64,000 nucleotides of DNA from Thalassobacterium sedimentorum (GTDB lineage Bacteria; Verrucomicrobiota; Verrucomicrobiia; Opitutales; Coraliomargaritaceae): NCBI RefSeq assembly GCF_031127905.1, contig NZ_JARXIC010000010.1:62001-126000 (forward strand), written 5' to 3'. The position numbers were made by a program, and so were the translations under genes. Below the pieces are notes generated by a model that saw only the letters and a list, made by a program, of their open reading frames with translations, was not told the DNA's origin and did not search any database. Shown here one piece after another: positions 26,999 through 34,625 of the stretch (position 1 is its first letter; the number at the start of each line of letters is the position of its first letter).

Positions 26999-27649
26999 AT
27001 GTCCACCAGCTCCATTCCCAACCCAAAACTCTACGAAGTCGTCCGCGTCACCGCAGACTGGTTCTTCAACACCTGCTACGACTACACGCAAAGTGGCCTT
27101 GAAAACGTGCCCCAAGAAGGTGCCGTCATTTTTGCGGCCAACCACGTAAGCTTCTACGATCCACCCGCCATTGGTGCCTGTCACCATCGGGCCATCAACT
27201 ACTTCGCACGCGACACCCTGTTCAAGGGCCTCTTCGGCAAGGCACTGGTCGAGATCGGCACCATTCCCGTCGCCCGCGAAAACGCGGAGATCAAGTCGCT
27301 CAAAGCGATCTTTAAGTCGCTCAAAGCCCAAGGCGCCGTCGCCATCTATCCAGAAGGCACACGTTCCGCCGACGGCCAACTGGCTGAGCCCAAACCCGGC
27401 GCTGGGATGATCGCCTGCAAATCCAAAGCAACCGTCATCCCCACCCGCCTCTTCGGCACCTACGAAGCCTACGGCCGCAACGCCAAAGCCCCCAAACTCG
27501 GTGGCCACATTCACATCGCCTACGGCACGCCCATGACCACCGCCGAAATCGACCCCGGCAAAGCGCACCCCGAACGCTACCTGGAAGCCAGTCGCCGCAT
27601 CATGCAACGCATCGCCGCCCTACAACCGCCGATCACACCTATCGTTTGA
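26999..27649 (+). CDS. plsC: 1-acyl-sn-glycerol-3-phosphate acyltransferase
   Basis: Adds the second fatty acid to lysophosphatidic acid in phospholipid synthesis, at the inner membrane. The 216-aa protein has the catalytic NHX4D box (AANHVSFYDPPAIG), the substrate-binding FPEGTR-type box (AIYPEGTRSADGQ) and a helical N-terminus (YEVVRVTADWFFNTCYDY). The ATG at 26999 is chosen over the adjacent GTG at 26996. Its stop codon at 27647-27649 lies within a sequence (27645-27661) that recurs, inverted and with differences, at 28445-28462 on the far side of the GxxExxY element. Confidence 0.93.
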   Translation: MSTSSIPNPKLYEVVRVTADWFFNTCYDYTQSGLENVPQEGAVIFAANHVSFYDPPAIGACHHRAINYFARDTLFKGLFGKALVEIGTIPVARENAEIKSLKAIFKSLKAQGAVAIYPEGTRSADGQLAEPKPGAGMIACKSKATVIPTRLFGTYEAYGRNAKAPKLGGHIHIAYGTPMTTAEIDPGKAHPERYLEASRRIMQRIAALQPPITPIV

Positions 27650-27687
27650 ACCGTGAATGGACCGTAACCAGTGCTGGAGACGCTTTT

Positions 27688-27739
27688 GAACCGTTAATTT
27701 ACGTTAATTGGCGTTAATTTTTATGACTTGGAAATACGT
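27688..27739 (+). repeat. left 52-bp terminal inverted repeat
   Basis: Matches the reverse complement of 28381-28432 at 51 of 52 positions. It contains three CGTTAATT-like motifs at roughly 10-base spacing, then GACTTGGAAATACGT, which leads into the first unit of the 29-bp array. Confidence 0.9.
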
Positions 27740-27878
27740 AACTAATCAAACTGCACTTTAACATGCGTGGCTGCTCACACTTCTCTTTAATATGCGTAGC
27801 TGCTCAAACTGAACTTAAACATACGTAGCTGCTCATATTGCTCTTTAATATGCGTGGTTGCTCAAGCTGTGACTTGGA
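27734..27878 (+). repeat. tandem array of 29-bp units, five copies
   Basis: Units start at 27734, 27763, 27792, 27821 and 27850, an exact 29-bp period. Each begins ATRCGTRGCTGCTCA (the first unit is degenerate) and continues to a CTTTAAY-type end (changed in the last unit). The array overlaps the inner edge of the left inverted repeat and ends 41 bases before the GxxExxY start codon. There are no spacers between units, so it is not a CRISPR array. Confidence 0.88.
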
Positions 27879-27919
27879 TCTATGTGAAATCGAGATGGCC
27901 TTAGAATTAAAGGGGTAAA

Positions 27920-28300
27920 ATGGACGAAGCCGAGATAGAGAAACTGATTTACAAAGTCATCGGGGCGGCGATGACGGTTCACTCGAAGATAGGATATGGC
28001 CTCCGAGAAAAGACTTACGAACGCGCTCTAGTCGTCGAGCTCCAGCACCTCGACATTCAATATAGTCAACAATCCAGCTACCCAGTCATCTACCGCGATG
28101 TCAAAGTCGACGAATACATCCCCGACCTCGAAGTCGAAGACGCAGTCATCGTAGATACCAAAACAATTGAAAACATCGGCGACTACGAACTCGGACAGAT
28201 GTTGACCTATCTGCGATTCACGCAAAAAACCACTGGTCTCATCATAAATTTTAAGCATCCAAGTTTACAGTGGCGAAAAGTCACTCTAAACCCATCATAA
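27920..28300 (+). CDS. GxxExxY-family protein (PD-(D/E)XK nuclease-like fold)
   Basis: A 126-aa protein with the motif that names the family, GLREKTY (residues 27-33), preceded by IYKVIGAAMTVHSKIGY. The segment IPDLEVEDAVIVDTKT contains PD (68-69) and DxK (79-81), the catalytic pattern of the PD-(D/E)XK nuclease superfamily, to which GxxExxY proteins are assigned. Most relatives have ExK where this one has DTK, which is still compatible. A usable ribosome-binding site, AGGGG, lies at 27911-27915. It is the only gene inside a 745-bp inverted-repeat element. Biological role unknown; a nuclease that helps the element move is a hypothesis. Confidence 0.88.
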   Translation: MDEAEIEKLIYKVIGAAMTVHSKIGYGLREKTYERALVVELQHLDIQYSQQSSYPVIYRDVKVDEYIPDLEVEDAVIVDTKTIENIGDYELGQMLTYLRFTQKTTGLIINFKHPSLQWRKVTLNPS

Positions 28301-28331
28301 GCACCTCATTGCAGTTCCCCCCCCTTCCCAT

Positions 28332-28391
28332 CCCACACATTTCCATCCCACGCATTTCCAAGCCCACGTATTTCTAGTCCACGTATTTCCA
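28332..28391 (-). repeat. right subterminal array of 15-16-bp units, four copies
   Basis: CCCAC/TCCAC occurs at 28332, 28347, 28363 and 28378, each followed by RYATTTCYA. On the minus strand the unit reads GGAAATRCGTGGG. The core ATRCGTGG is shared with the 29-bp units on the other side of the gene. The array runs into the right inverted repeat. Confidence 0.82.
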
Positions 28392-28432
28392 AGTCATAAA
28401 AATTAACGCTAATTAACGTAAATTAACGGTTC
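28381..28432 (-). repeat. right 52-bp terminal inverted repeat
   Basis: Reverse complement of the left repeat at 27688-27739 with one mismatch (opposite base 27710). It ends 40 bases before the purM start codon, so it lies in the purM 5' region. Confidence 0.9.
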
Positions 28433-28472
28433 CAATCAACGTCCTCCATCCACGGTCCCAAATTCAATTCCC

Positions 28473-29669
28473 ATGAGCACATCCTCCGATCGCTACGCCC
28501 AACGCGGCGTCTCTTCCTCGAAATCCGAAGTCCACGCAGTGGTCGACAATCTGGACCGTGGCGTCTTTCCGGGCGCTTTCTGTAAAATCGGCGCCGACAT
28601 CCTGACCGGTAGCCCCGACAAGTGTAACATCATTCACTCCGACGGCTCCGGCACCAAGAGCACGCTCGCTTACCTGCACTACAAGGAAACCGGCGATCCC
28701 AAGGGCTTCCGCAAGACCGCTCAAGACAGCTTGGTCATGAATATCGACGACCTGCTCTGTGTGGGCGCGATCGACGGCATCCTGATCTCCAGCACCGTCA
28801 ACCGTAACGCCCGCGCCATTCCCGGTGAAGCACTGGGCCAACTCATTTCCGGCACTGAAGACTTTCTCGCCACTCTGCGCGAATACGGAGTCGGGGTGCA
28901 CAGTGGCGGCGGCGAAACCGCCGACGTGGGCGACCTCACCGGCACCGTCACCGTCGATTCCTGCGCCGTGGTGGTGATGGACCGTGCCGATGTGATCGAC
29001 AACGCCAAGATCAAGCCCGGCCTCGCGATCGTGGGCCTCGCCTCTTCCGGCCAAGCCAACTACGAGACTTTCGAAAACTCCGGCATCGGCAGCAACGGCC
29101 TGACCAGCGCCCGCCACGATTTGCTCAGCCCCTACTATTTAGAGAAGTACCCGGAGACCGTCGACCTCACAACCGACAAGCAATATCTCTACTGCGGCCC
29201 TTACAAGATGGACGACCCGCTGCCCGAGGCCGACATGACCGTAGGCGACGCCTTGCTCAGCCCCACCCGCACCTACGCGCCCGTCATTAAAAAGCTGCTC
29301 ACCGAAAACCGCGACAGCATCTACGGCATGGTGCACTGCTCCGGCGGCGGCCAGACCAAGTGCATTCGCTTCGGCACCGGGGTGCACCACATCAAGGACA
29401 ACTTCCTGCCCATTCCTCCAATCTTCAAGGCCATCCAAAAGGCCAGCGGCACCAGCGACGAGGAAATGTTCCGCGTCTACAACATGGGCCACCGGATGGA
29501 AATCTTCTGCGAGCCCGACGCCGCCGAAGCCATCATCGCCCAAAGCGAGTCCTTCGGCATCCCCGCCCAAATCATCGGCCGCACCGAAGCCACCGAGCGC
29601 GCAGACGGCGAGAACCACGTCACCATTAAGCACGCAGGCAAGACACTGACTTACGAACTGGAGCACTAA
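28473..29669 (+). CDS. purM: phosphoribosylformylglycinamidine cyclo-ligase (AIR synthase)
   Basis: Closes the imidazole ring in purine synthesis, turning FGAM to AIR with ATP. The 398-aa protein has the PurM N-terminal part ([20 protein letters not shown], then [16 protein letters not shown] and [20 protein letters not shown]) and the C-terminal AIRS_C part ([43 protein letters not shown]). The length exceeds the ~345 aa of E. coli PurM and matches the longer Bacteroidetes-type form. The promoter probably lies in or behind the right end of the inverted-repeat element. Palindromic repeat A follows the stop. Confidence 0.93.
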   Translation: MSTSSDRYAQRGVSSSKSEVHAVVDNLDRGVFPGAFCKIGADILTGSPDKCNIIHSDGSGTKSTLAYLHYKETGDPKGFRKTAQDSLVMNIDDLLCVGAIDGILISSTVNRNARAIPGEALGQLISGTEDFLATLREYGVGVHSGGGETADVGDLTGTVTVDSCAVVVMDRADVIDNAKIKPGLAIVGLASSGQANYETFENSGIGSNGLTSARHDLLSPYYLEKYPETVDLTTDKQYLYCGPYKMDDPLPEADMTVGDALLSPTRTYAPVIKKLLTENRDSIYGMVHCSGGGQTKCIRFGTGVHHIKDNFLPIPPIFKAIQKASGTSDEEMFRVYNMGHRMEIFCEPDAAEAIIAQSESFGIPAQIIGRTEATERADGENHVTIKHAGKTLTYELEH

Positions 29670-29674
29670 AAATC

Positions 29675-29755
29675 GTAGGGTCTTCACTTGTGAAGACCGC
29701 CAATACCGAGCTACATGACTTCAGGTCTTCACAAGTGAAGACCTGAAGCCCCTAC
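29675..29755. repeat. dispersed palindromic repeat, copy A (3' of purM and of the SET gene)
   Basis: Two nested palindromes: GGTCTTCAC-TT-GTGAAGACC (29679-29698) and a 14-bp-arm hairpin centred on AA (29719-29732 with 29735-29748). The whole unit is enclosed by GTAGGG (29675-29680) and CCCCTAC (29749-29755). It lies between convergent genes purM and SET, so it could terminate both. A related unit, copy B, lies on the other side of the SET gene. Confidence 0.85.
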
Positions 29756-29764
29756 CCAAGCCAC

Positions 29765-30274
29765 CTACTTTTTGCTTTTCTTGCTCTTCTTCTTTTTCTT
29801 ACCGCGCAGTAGCTTCTTCACCTTCGCGCGCTGATCTTCACGCACGATGTAGCCGATGCAGTTATCGGAGCCACATTTGCAGGGGTGATCGAGAAAGTGC
29901 TCCATGTCGTAGCCATAATCATAGACCAGCTCGTCGCCCTTCTTGATGTCCTTGAGCGCTACGATCCAGATCTCGCCGTCGTAGTTGATCGCTTCACAAT
30001 TCCCGTCGCAGGAGTGATTCATGTAGCGCGCAGGGTTATCCCCGAGCCGGCCGTCGATGTCATACTCATCATCCAGCTCAAAGATATACACCAGGCCTTC
30101 GCCAGTCTCGCGGGCTTTTTCTTCCCACTCCAAGGCACGCTTGGTCGACTCTTCCTTGGAGATTTTCTCTCCGATGTATTGGATAATATCCGTGCCCGCC
30201 TCAATGTCGGCGGTGGCATACAGCCCGCGCCCGTGGATGGTGGATGATTTAACTTTGCAAAGTGATTTTGGCAT
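29765..30274 (-). CDS. bacterial SET-domain protein lysine methyltransferase
   Basis: A 169-aa SET protein, a family that transfers methyl groups from S-adenosylmethionine to protein lysines. Signatures are [20 protein letters not shown] at the start, [14 protein letters not shown] (the NHSC cofactor/knot motif), [11 protein letters not shown], and a post-SET zinc-type Cys cluster CKCGSDNC. The C-terminus is a lysine-rich tail (about 25 residues, [17 protein letters not shown]), which could bind nucleic acid or serve as a target. It is flanked by two copies of a palindromic repeat and has no operon partner. The substrate is unknown. Confidence 0.88.
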   Translation of the reverse strand: MPKSLCKVKSSTIHGRGLYATADIEAGTDIIQYIGEKISKEESTKRALEWEEKARETGEGLVYIFELDDEYDIDGRLGDNPARYMNHSCDGNCEAINYDGEIWIVALKDIKKGDELVYDYGYDMEHFLDHPCKCGSDNCIGYIVREDQRAKVKKLLRGKKKKKSKKSKK

Positions 30275-30290
30275 TTCTCGTTTTAAAAAG

Positions 30291-30367
30291 GTAGGGGCGT
30301 CACTTGTGACGCCCGCATAAATTCGGCTAAGCGTTGGGGCGTCACAAGTGGCGCCCCAACGCTTAGC
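30291..30367. repeat. dispersed palindromic repeat, copy B (5' of SET, 3' of gpsA)
   Basis: Same design as copy A. GGGCGTCAC-TT-GTGACGCCC (30295-30314) is preceded by GTAGG. A 20-bp-arm hairpin follows (30326-30345 with 30348-30367, one mismatch), centred on AA. It contains the gpsA stop codon (30363-30365). CACTTGTG and CACAAGTG are the conserved cores in both copies. Confidence 0.85.
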
Positions 30368-31364
30368 TCTCAGATTTTAAATCCCGGGTCATCAGCTGCT
30401 GCATCGCAGTCAGTGGCTCTAGGCCTTCGTAAAGGATCGCATGAATCACAGCAAGAATCGGCGCTTCGACTTTTTGCTCCTGACAGATACGATATAAACA
30501 CTCGGTCGCCAGGTAGCCTTCGACTACCGATTTTTGACCATCAACAATCGCCTGCGGCGCTTCGCCCTCGCCGACTCGTTGTCCAAAAGTGCGGTTGCGA
30601 CTCCATTGCCCCGCGCAAGTCGCGACGAGGTCGCCGAAGCCGCTGAGTCCGAAGTAGGTTTCCTTTTGCCCGCCCAGCGCGACGCCCAGCCGCACCATTT
30701 CATTCAGGCTGCGGGTGAGTAAGGCTGCCTTAGCATTGTCGCCCATTTGCAGGCCGTCACATAGACCGGAGCCGATAGCATAGACATTCTTCAAGGTGCC
30801 GCCTAGTTCGGTGCCACGCACATCATCGGAAAGATACGCGCGCAGGCCGGTATTACTAAAAGCTTCCTGATAGCGCTCGGGCTGCTCACAGTCGCTGCCC
30901 ACAGCCAGCACCACTGCGGTGGGCTTGCCAGCGGCCACCTCGCCCGCGAAGGTAGGGCCGGACAGCACGCCACAGGCGAGACCTGGCAATTCTTCGGCGA
31001 CGATTTCAGCGGGTGTCTTCAGGCTGTCCAGCTCCAAGCCCTTACACATAATTAGAGCAAGCTTGAGCTGCCACGCCGCCTGCAAATGCGGCTTGATGGA
31101 TGCGCATAGTGAGCGCAGCGCCTTGGACGGGCAGGCGAGAAAGATCACCTCCGCCTCCATTAGCACCGGCCCGATCTCACAGCCGATCTGGATCGTGTGT
31201 GGCAACTTGTAGCCAGGCAAATAATCTCGGTTTTCCCGTCTCGATGCAATATCAAGCGCGTGTTCGATGCGGCGCGGCACCAATGTGACAGAATGACCAC
31301 AACGATCAAGATGTAGAGCCATCGCAGTGCCCCAAGCACCGGCTCCTAAGATACAACAATTCAT
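30363..31364 (-). CDS. gpsA: glycerol-3-phosphate dehydrogenase [NAD(P)+]
   Basis: Makes sn-glycerol 3-phosphate from dihydroxyacetone phosphate for phospholipid synthesis. The 333-aa protein has the N-terminal dinucleotide fold ([20 protein letters not shown]), [54 protein letters not shown] with the catalytic Lys, and [20 protein letters not shown]. Length is normal. The stop codon lies within a 20-bp-arm hairpin (palindrome copy B). Upstream is an isolated TTAACG-type repeat at 31384-31414. Confidence 0.95.
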   Translation of the reverse strand: MNCCILGAGAWGTAMALHLDRCGHSVTLVPRRIEHALDIASRRENRDYLPGYKLPHTIQIGCEIGPVLMEAEVIFLACPSKALRSLCASIKPHLQAAWQLKLALIMCKGLELDSLKTPAEIVAEELPGLACGVLSGPTFAGEVAAGKPTAVVLAVGSDCEQPERYQEAFSNTGLRAYLSDDVRGTELGGTLKNVYAIGSGLCDGLQMGDNAKAALLTRSLNEMVRLGVALGGQKETYFGLSGFGDLVATCAGQWSRNRTFGQRVGEGEAPQAIVDGQKSVVEGYLATECLYRICQEQKVEAPILAVIHAILYEGLEPLTAMQQLMTRDLKSES

Positions 31365-31383
31365 AAAAATTTGGTTGGTGAAT

Positions 31384-31414
31384 AATTAACGTAAATTTAC
31401 GCTTATTAACGATT
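31384..31414. repeat. solo copy of the CGTTAATT-type end motif
   Basis: AATTAACGTAAATTTACGCT (31384-31403) continuing to TTATTAACGATT resembles the end motif of the GxxExxY element (three TTAACG cores at similar spacing, running toward a GGTT/GATT end). It stands about 20 bases upstream of the gpsA start codon without any accompanying gene, so it may be a remnant or an independent member of the same repeat family. Confidence 0.55.
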
Positions 31415-31486
31415 GAAAATGTGGCGTGAAAGTCGAATCTGTATAGCTTGACTTCGTTTGACAACCCTTTGTCTTCTTCGAAACCA

Positions 31487-31759
31487 ATGCTCCGTTACAT
31501 CTACCGTTGGCGCTACCGGCGCGCTCAAAAAGCCGGCTCTTATAAAGTGCCGTCGGACCGCAACGGCTACTCGAATGGTCGTGTCAACCTAGGCAGCTAC
31601 ATGTCACAACCTTCGGTACGCGGACGCACCTTCGACCGCTTCGATCTACCACGTCAACGCCGTAAGGGCCTAGCCATAGTGATCACCATTCTACTGGCAC
31701 TCCTATTCGGCTGGATCGTTATTGAAAGTATCGCCGCCTTCGCGATATTAAAGAATTAA
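31487..31759 (+). CDS. small membrane protein of unknown function
   Basis: A 90-aa protein with a basic, Arg/Tyr-rich N-terminal part (LRYIYRWRYRRAQKAGSYK) and a single C-terminal membrane helix (LAIVITILLALLFGWIVIES). The ATG at 31487 is chosen; an upstream in-frame TTG at 31448 would add 13 residues without similarity. It is convergent with the response regulator gene seven bases away. Not recognised as a known family. Confidence 0.55.
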   Translation: MLRYIYRWRYRRAQKAGSYKVPSDRNGYSNGRVNLGSYMSQPSVRGRTFDRFDLPRQRRKGLAIVITILLALLFGWIVIESIAAFAILKN

Positions 31760-31766
31760 TCTAGAC

Positions 31767-32336
31767 TCAGCCTTTTTTGATCTTATCGATCTCAGGTTTC
31801 ACCTTGTTGGTATAACAGGTCGGACATACGCTATGGCTAAAGCTGGTGCCCATCCGATTAGAAAGATAAGTCTCCACCTGCTGCCAGTAGTTGTTGTCGT
31901 CGCGCACCTTTTTACAATAGGAGCATATCGGAAGCATACTTTCCAAATGTTGAATCGCAGATGTGTATCTCAAAATTCGCTCAGCGACCCGCAGTCGCAT
32001 ACAAATTTGATCCCGATCCAGTGGCTTGGTTAAGAAATCATCAATCCCCGCGTTCATCGCCTCCATATAAGAATCTTTTCCCTGTGCGTTGGCTGTCAAC
32101 AGGATGAAATAAGTGTATTCCGTAGACATACGTTTACGCACACGGCGGCAAAAATCTAAACCATCCAGACCTGGCATTAGCCAATCACTCACAATCACAC
32201 GCACAGGTGCGACATCAAATTCTGCCCAGGCATCCGCACCATTATCAAAAGCCTTTACCGAGTGACCAAACTGTTTAAGCGCAGTCGTCAGCAACTTACG
32301 CGATATCATATCATCTTCGGCAATCAGAATTTCCAT
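31767..32336 (-). CDS. stand-alone response regulator with C-terminal Cys motif
   Basis: A 189-aa receiver-domain protein. The phospho-acceptor is Asp51 (RVIVSDWLMPGLDGLDF), with acidic pocket EDD (residues 7-9) and the conserved Lys in LTKPLDRDQ. After a helix it has a short C-terminal segment (LESMLPICSYCKKVRDDNNY, then CPTCYTN) with four Cys, found in many receiver proteins and probably metal-binding. There is no DNA-binding output domain and no adjacent kinase. It could serve the orphan PAS kinase at 7.2-8.4 kb, but this is speculative. Confidence 0.85.
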   Translation of the reverse strand: MEILIAEDDMISRKLLTTALKQFGHSVKAFDNGADAWAEFDVAPVRVIVSDWLMPGLDGLDFCRRVRKRMSTEYTYFILLTANAQGKDSYMEAMNAGIDDFLTKPLDRDQICMRLRVAERILRYTSAIQHLESMLPICSYCKKVRDDNNYWQQVETYLSNRMGTSFSHSVCPTCYTNKVKPEIDKIKKG

Positions 32337-32438
32337 GTGACCAATAGACTAATACACAAAATTATGAGGTCAAGACACGAGCCCGCTAGCATTCGGCAAC
32401 ATCAACTGTGCCAGCAGACGGCATGATATAGGAATGCA

Positions 32439-32458
32439 GGCAACATCGTTATGCTGCC
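32439..32458. other. hairpin downstream of rluD
   Basis: GGCAACAT (32439-32446) and ATGCTGCC (32451-32458) pair with one mismatch (a G-U pair on the minus strand) across a CGTT loop, about 50 bases after the minus-strand rluD stop. There is no U-tract. The rest of the 169-bp gap to the response regulator holds no recognisable gene. Confidence 0.4.
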
Positions 32459-32505
32459 TCGATGGCTGTCACACTACTGCCAACTGCTGAAAAATAGAGC
32501 GACAC

Positions 32506-33444
32506 TCAAGTAAGATCTTCGACCTGAGAAATAAGTGCCTCAAAATCTGCAGGTAAAGGTGCTTTGAATTTCATCAATTCATCACGATCAGGATGCTGAA
32601 TGTGTAACTCAGAGGAATGGAGCATAACGCGAGGCACCGCAATTTCTTTCAAGCGCCCTGGCTTGAAACCATAAGTAGTGTCCCCCAATAAAGGAAAACG
32701 GATCTCGCTCATGTGTACACGAATCTGGTGTGTCCGGCCAGTATGAATAACACAGCTCATACGAGTCACTTTATGCCCGTAGCGCGCTTCAACCTTCCAA
32801 TCGGTATGCGCAGACTTCCCACTATGCACAACTGCCATACGGGTGCGCATCACCGGATGTCGACCGATGGGCTCCTTAACACTACCGCGACTCACCTTTG
32901 GGTGCCCAAAAACTAAAGCAGTGTAACGTTTATAGGTTCTACGCTCACTAAATTCAGCAACCAGCTTATGATGTGCAGTATCATTCTTCGCGATGATAAT
33001 TAGGCCGCTGGTTTCTTTGTCCAAACGATGCACAATGCCGGGCCGATTGGGAGCGCCAATCATACTCAAATTCTCACCGCAGTGATGAAGCAGCGCATGG
33101 ACGAGGGTGTTGTCCCCAGTGCCGCTACCAGGGTGAACGATCATACCAGCCGCTTTATTAACCACCAGAATCGACTCATCTTCATAAATTATATCAAGCG
33201 GCAAGTCGACTGCTACGGGTGACACATCAAAAGTGGGCTCTTCCAAAACGGCTCGCAGGATGCCCTCGCGATTTACTTTAAAGCGCTTATCTATAGTCAC
33301 ACCATCAAAAGTCACCTGCCCGGCATCGAAGGCTTTCTGTAAACGCGCACGGCTAATGTCGTCAAATTCAGAAGCGAAGATCTTGTCTGCGCGTCCCGCA
33401 GTCGCCCCCGCAGGCACCGTAAATTCTATGATTCTGTCCGACAT
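32506..33444 (-). CDS. rluD: RluD-type large-subunit rRNA pseudouridine synthase
   Basis: Converts uridine to pseudouridine in 23S rRNA (or a related RNA). The 312-aa protein has an N-terminal S4 RNA-binding domain ([20 protein letters not shown], then [14 protein letters not shown]) and the RluA/RluD catalytic domain with [19 protein letters not shown] (catalytic Asp in HRLDKET). [19 protein letters not shown] and TYGF follow. It is the last gene in the minus-strand rbfA-nrnA-truB-ribF cluster, 144 bp after ribF, with a strong hairpin between. The exact RluC/RluD target cannot be told from sequence alone. Confidence 0.9.
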   Translation of the reverse strand: MSDRIIEFTVPAGATAGRADKIFASEFDDISRARLQKAFDAGQVTFDGVTIDKRFKVNREGILRAVLEEPTFDVSPVAVDLPLDIIYEDESILVVNKAAGMIVHPGSGTGDNTLVHALLHHCGENLSMIGAPNRPGIVHRLDKETSGLIIIAKNDTAHHKLVAEFSERRTYKRYTALVFGHPKVSRGSVKEPIGRHPVMRTRMAVVHSGKSAHTDWKVEARYGHKVTRMSCVIHTGRTHQIRVHMSEIRFPLLGDTTYGFKPGRLKEIAVPRVMLHSSELHIQHPDRDELMKFKAPLPADFEALISQVEDLT

Positions 33445-33499
33445 AATAGTAACTATAATAAATTCGCTTTCAGGAGATTAACAGCACCATGAACGCTGG

Positions 33500-33548
33500 C
33501 CTGTCCCTTGCCAGGTCATCCCCATGACCCGGCAACACTCGAGACAGG
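33500..33548. other. nested hairpins between ribF and rluD
   Basis: TTGCCAGGTCAT (33508-33519) pairs with ATGACCCGGCAA (33524-33535), with one mismatch that becomes a G-U pair on the minus strand and a CCCC/GGGG loop. Outside it, CCTGTC (33500-33505) pairs with GACAGG (33543-33548). There is no U-tract. It may pause transcription, stabilise mRNA ends or be a repeat. Confidence 0.55.
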
Positions 33549-33588
33549 TCTAATGACTCGCATACGACAAACAATGATGCAGCAAAAA

Positions 33589-34533
33589 TCATCGAGCGGC
33601 CCAATCACGGGCAGTGGCACAATCGAGAGCGATCTGAGCTTTGAGTGCATCTATAGAATCGAATTTTTGCTCAGGACGAATGAACTGAAGCCACTCCACC
33701 TCAATACAGTCTCCAGCCGCTAAGTCGGTGGGCTCCAAGCCATGCACTTCGAGTGCCGGCATCTGCCCTGGATTTGCCACTGTGGGCTTAACACCATAAT
33801 TAGCGACACCTGAAGCCCACTCGCTGCTACCTGTGAGGCGAAATTTAACATAATACACACCAAATCGAGGCAGACACTCTGGCTGCCATGGCAGATTCAA
33901 AGTAGGAAAACCGATAGTACGCCCCAACTGTGCGCCGCGGATGATCTCACCAGAGGCCGTGTAATTGTAACCAAGCAAATCGTTTACAGCAACAATTGCA
34001 CCCGCTTCAAGTTCTTGGCGAATACGAGTACTACTGATCGGTTGCCCATTATGCTTGATACGCTCCGCACTAAATACCCCCAGCCCAAGTAAACGCCCTG
34101 ACTCAATCAGAGTCGAGACATCGCCGGCACGCTTTTGACCAAAACGAAAATTCTCACCAACATAAATCGACTTCAAAGCTGGTAACGCATCCTGCAACTG
34201 GCTCAAAAATCGATCTGCGGGAATGGATGCAAAAGCATGATCGAAATGCTTCCGAATCACACAATCCACCCCAACCTGATGCAGCATCCGAGTCTTCATC
34301 TCAATTGGCATGATAAGACGCGTAGGCGCTTCAGGCCGAAAAAGCCGACTGGGATGCGGATCAAAAGTCAGCACGCCACAAAAACCGTGACTGCGACGGG
34401 CCGAAAATACAGCCGACTCAATAACAGCCTTATGTCCAAGATGCACACCATCGAATACTCCGATGGCGAGATGCAGCTCTCCATTTAAATGAGCAAGTGC
34501 CTCAAAGCTATCAACTGCAACTGGGAAGTTCAT
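33589..34533 (-). CDS. ribF: bifunctional riboflavin kinase / FAD synthetase
   Basis: Makes FMN from riboflavin and FAD from FMN. The 314-aa protein has the N-terminal nucleotidyltransferase part ([20 protein letters not shown], later [15 protein letters not shown] and [15 protein letters not shown]) and the C-terminal kinase part ([15 protein letters not shown], then [11 protein letters not shown], the kinase GxPT motif, and [11 protein letters not shown]). Standard length. It stands between truB (92 bp upstream) and rluD on the minus strand; truB-ribF neighbours are common in bacteria. Confidence 0.95.
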   Translation of the reverse strand: MNFPVAVDSFEALAHLNGELHLAIGVFDGVHLGHKAVIESAVFSARRSHGFCGVLTFDPHPSRLFRPEAPTRLIMPIEMKTRMLHQVGVDCVIRKHFDHAFASIPADRFLSQLQDALPALKSIYVGENFRFGQKRAGDVSTLIESGRLLGLGVFSAERIKHNGQPISSTRIRQELEAGAIVAVNDLLGYNYTASGEIIRGAQLGRTIGFPTLNLPWQPECLPRFGVYYVKFRLTGSSEWASGVANYGVKPTVANPGQMPALEVHGLEPTDLAAGDCIEVEWLQFIRPEQKFDSIDALKAQIALDCATARDWAAR

Positions 34534-34625
34534 TAAGGAGAGGATTGGTTGCGGTCGTGAATGCTACTGTATAATGTTACTCTGCAAGAAATACCCGTGT
34601 GATCACTCAAAATCGATACCATCAG

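Larger units (their letters stand above)
27688..28432. mobile_element. 745-bp element with 52-bp terminal inverted repeats carrying a GxxExxY gene
   Basis: Left end 27688-27739 and right end 28381-28432 are inverted copies over 52 bases with one mismatch. Each begins GAACCGTTAATTTACGTTAA and continues to GACTTGGAAATACGT. The ends contain three spaced CGTTAATT motifs. Inside are subterminal repeat arrays (29-bp period on the left, 15-16-bp on the right) and one gene at 27920-28300. The element separates the housekeeping genes plsC and purM. No direct target duplication is visible right at the ends, and no classical transposase is present. The outer flanks (27645-27661 and 28445-28462) are also partly inverted, so the true borders may lie further out. 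Confidence 0.75.

Noticed and set aside
27734-27878. 29-bp repeats as a CRISPR array
   Set aside because: Units are directly adjacent with no spacers, are imperfect, and no cas genes are in the window.
26417-29687. Long minus-strand reading frames opposite cmk, plsC and purM
   Set aside because: They are antisense shadows caused by G/C-rich third positions; none has family motifs or a start context, whereas the plus-strand genes are clear.
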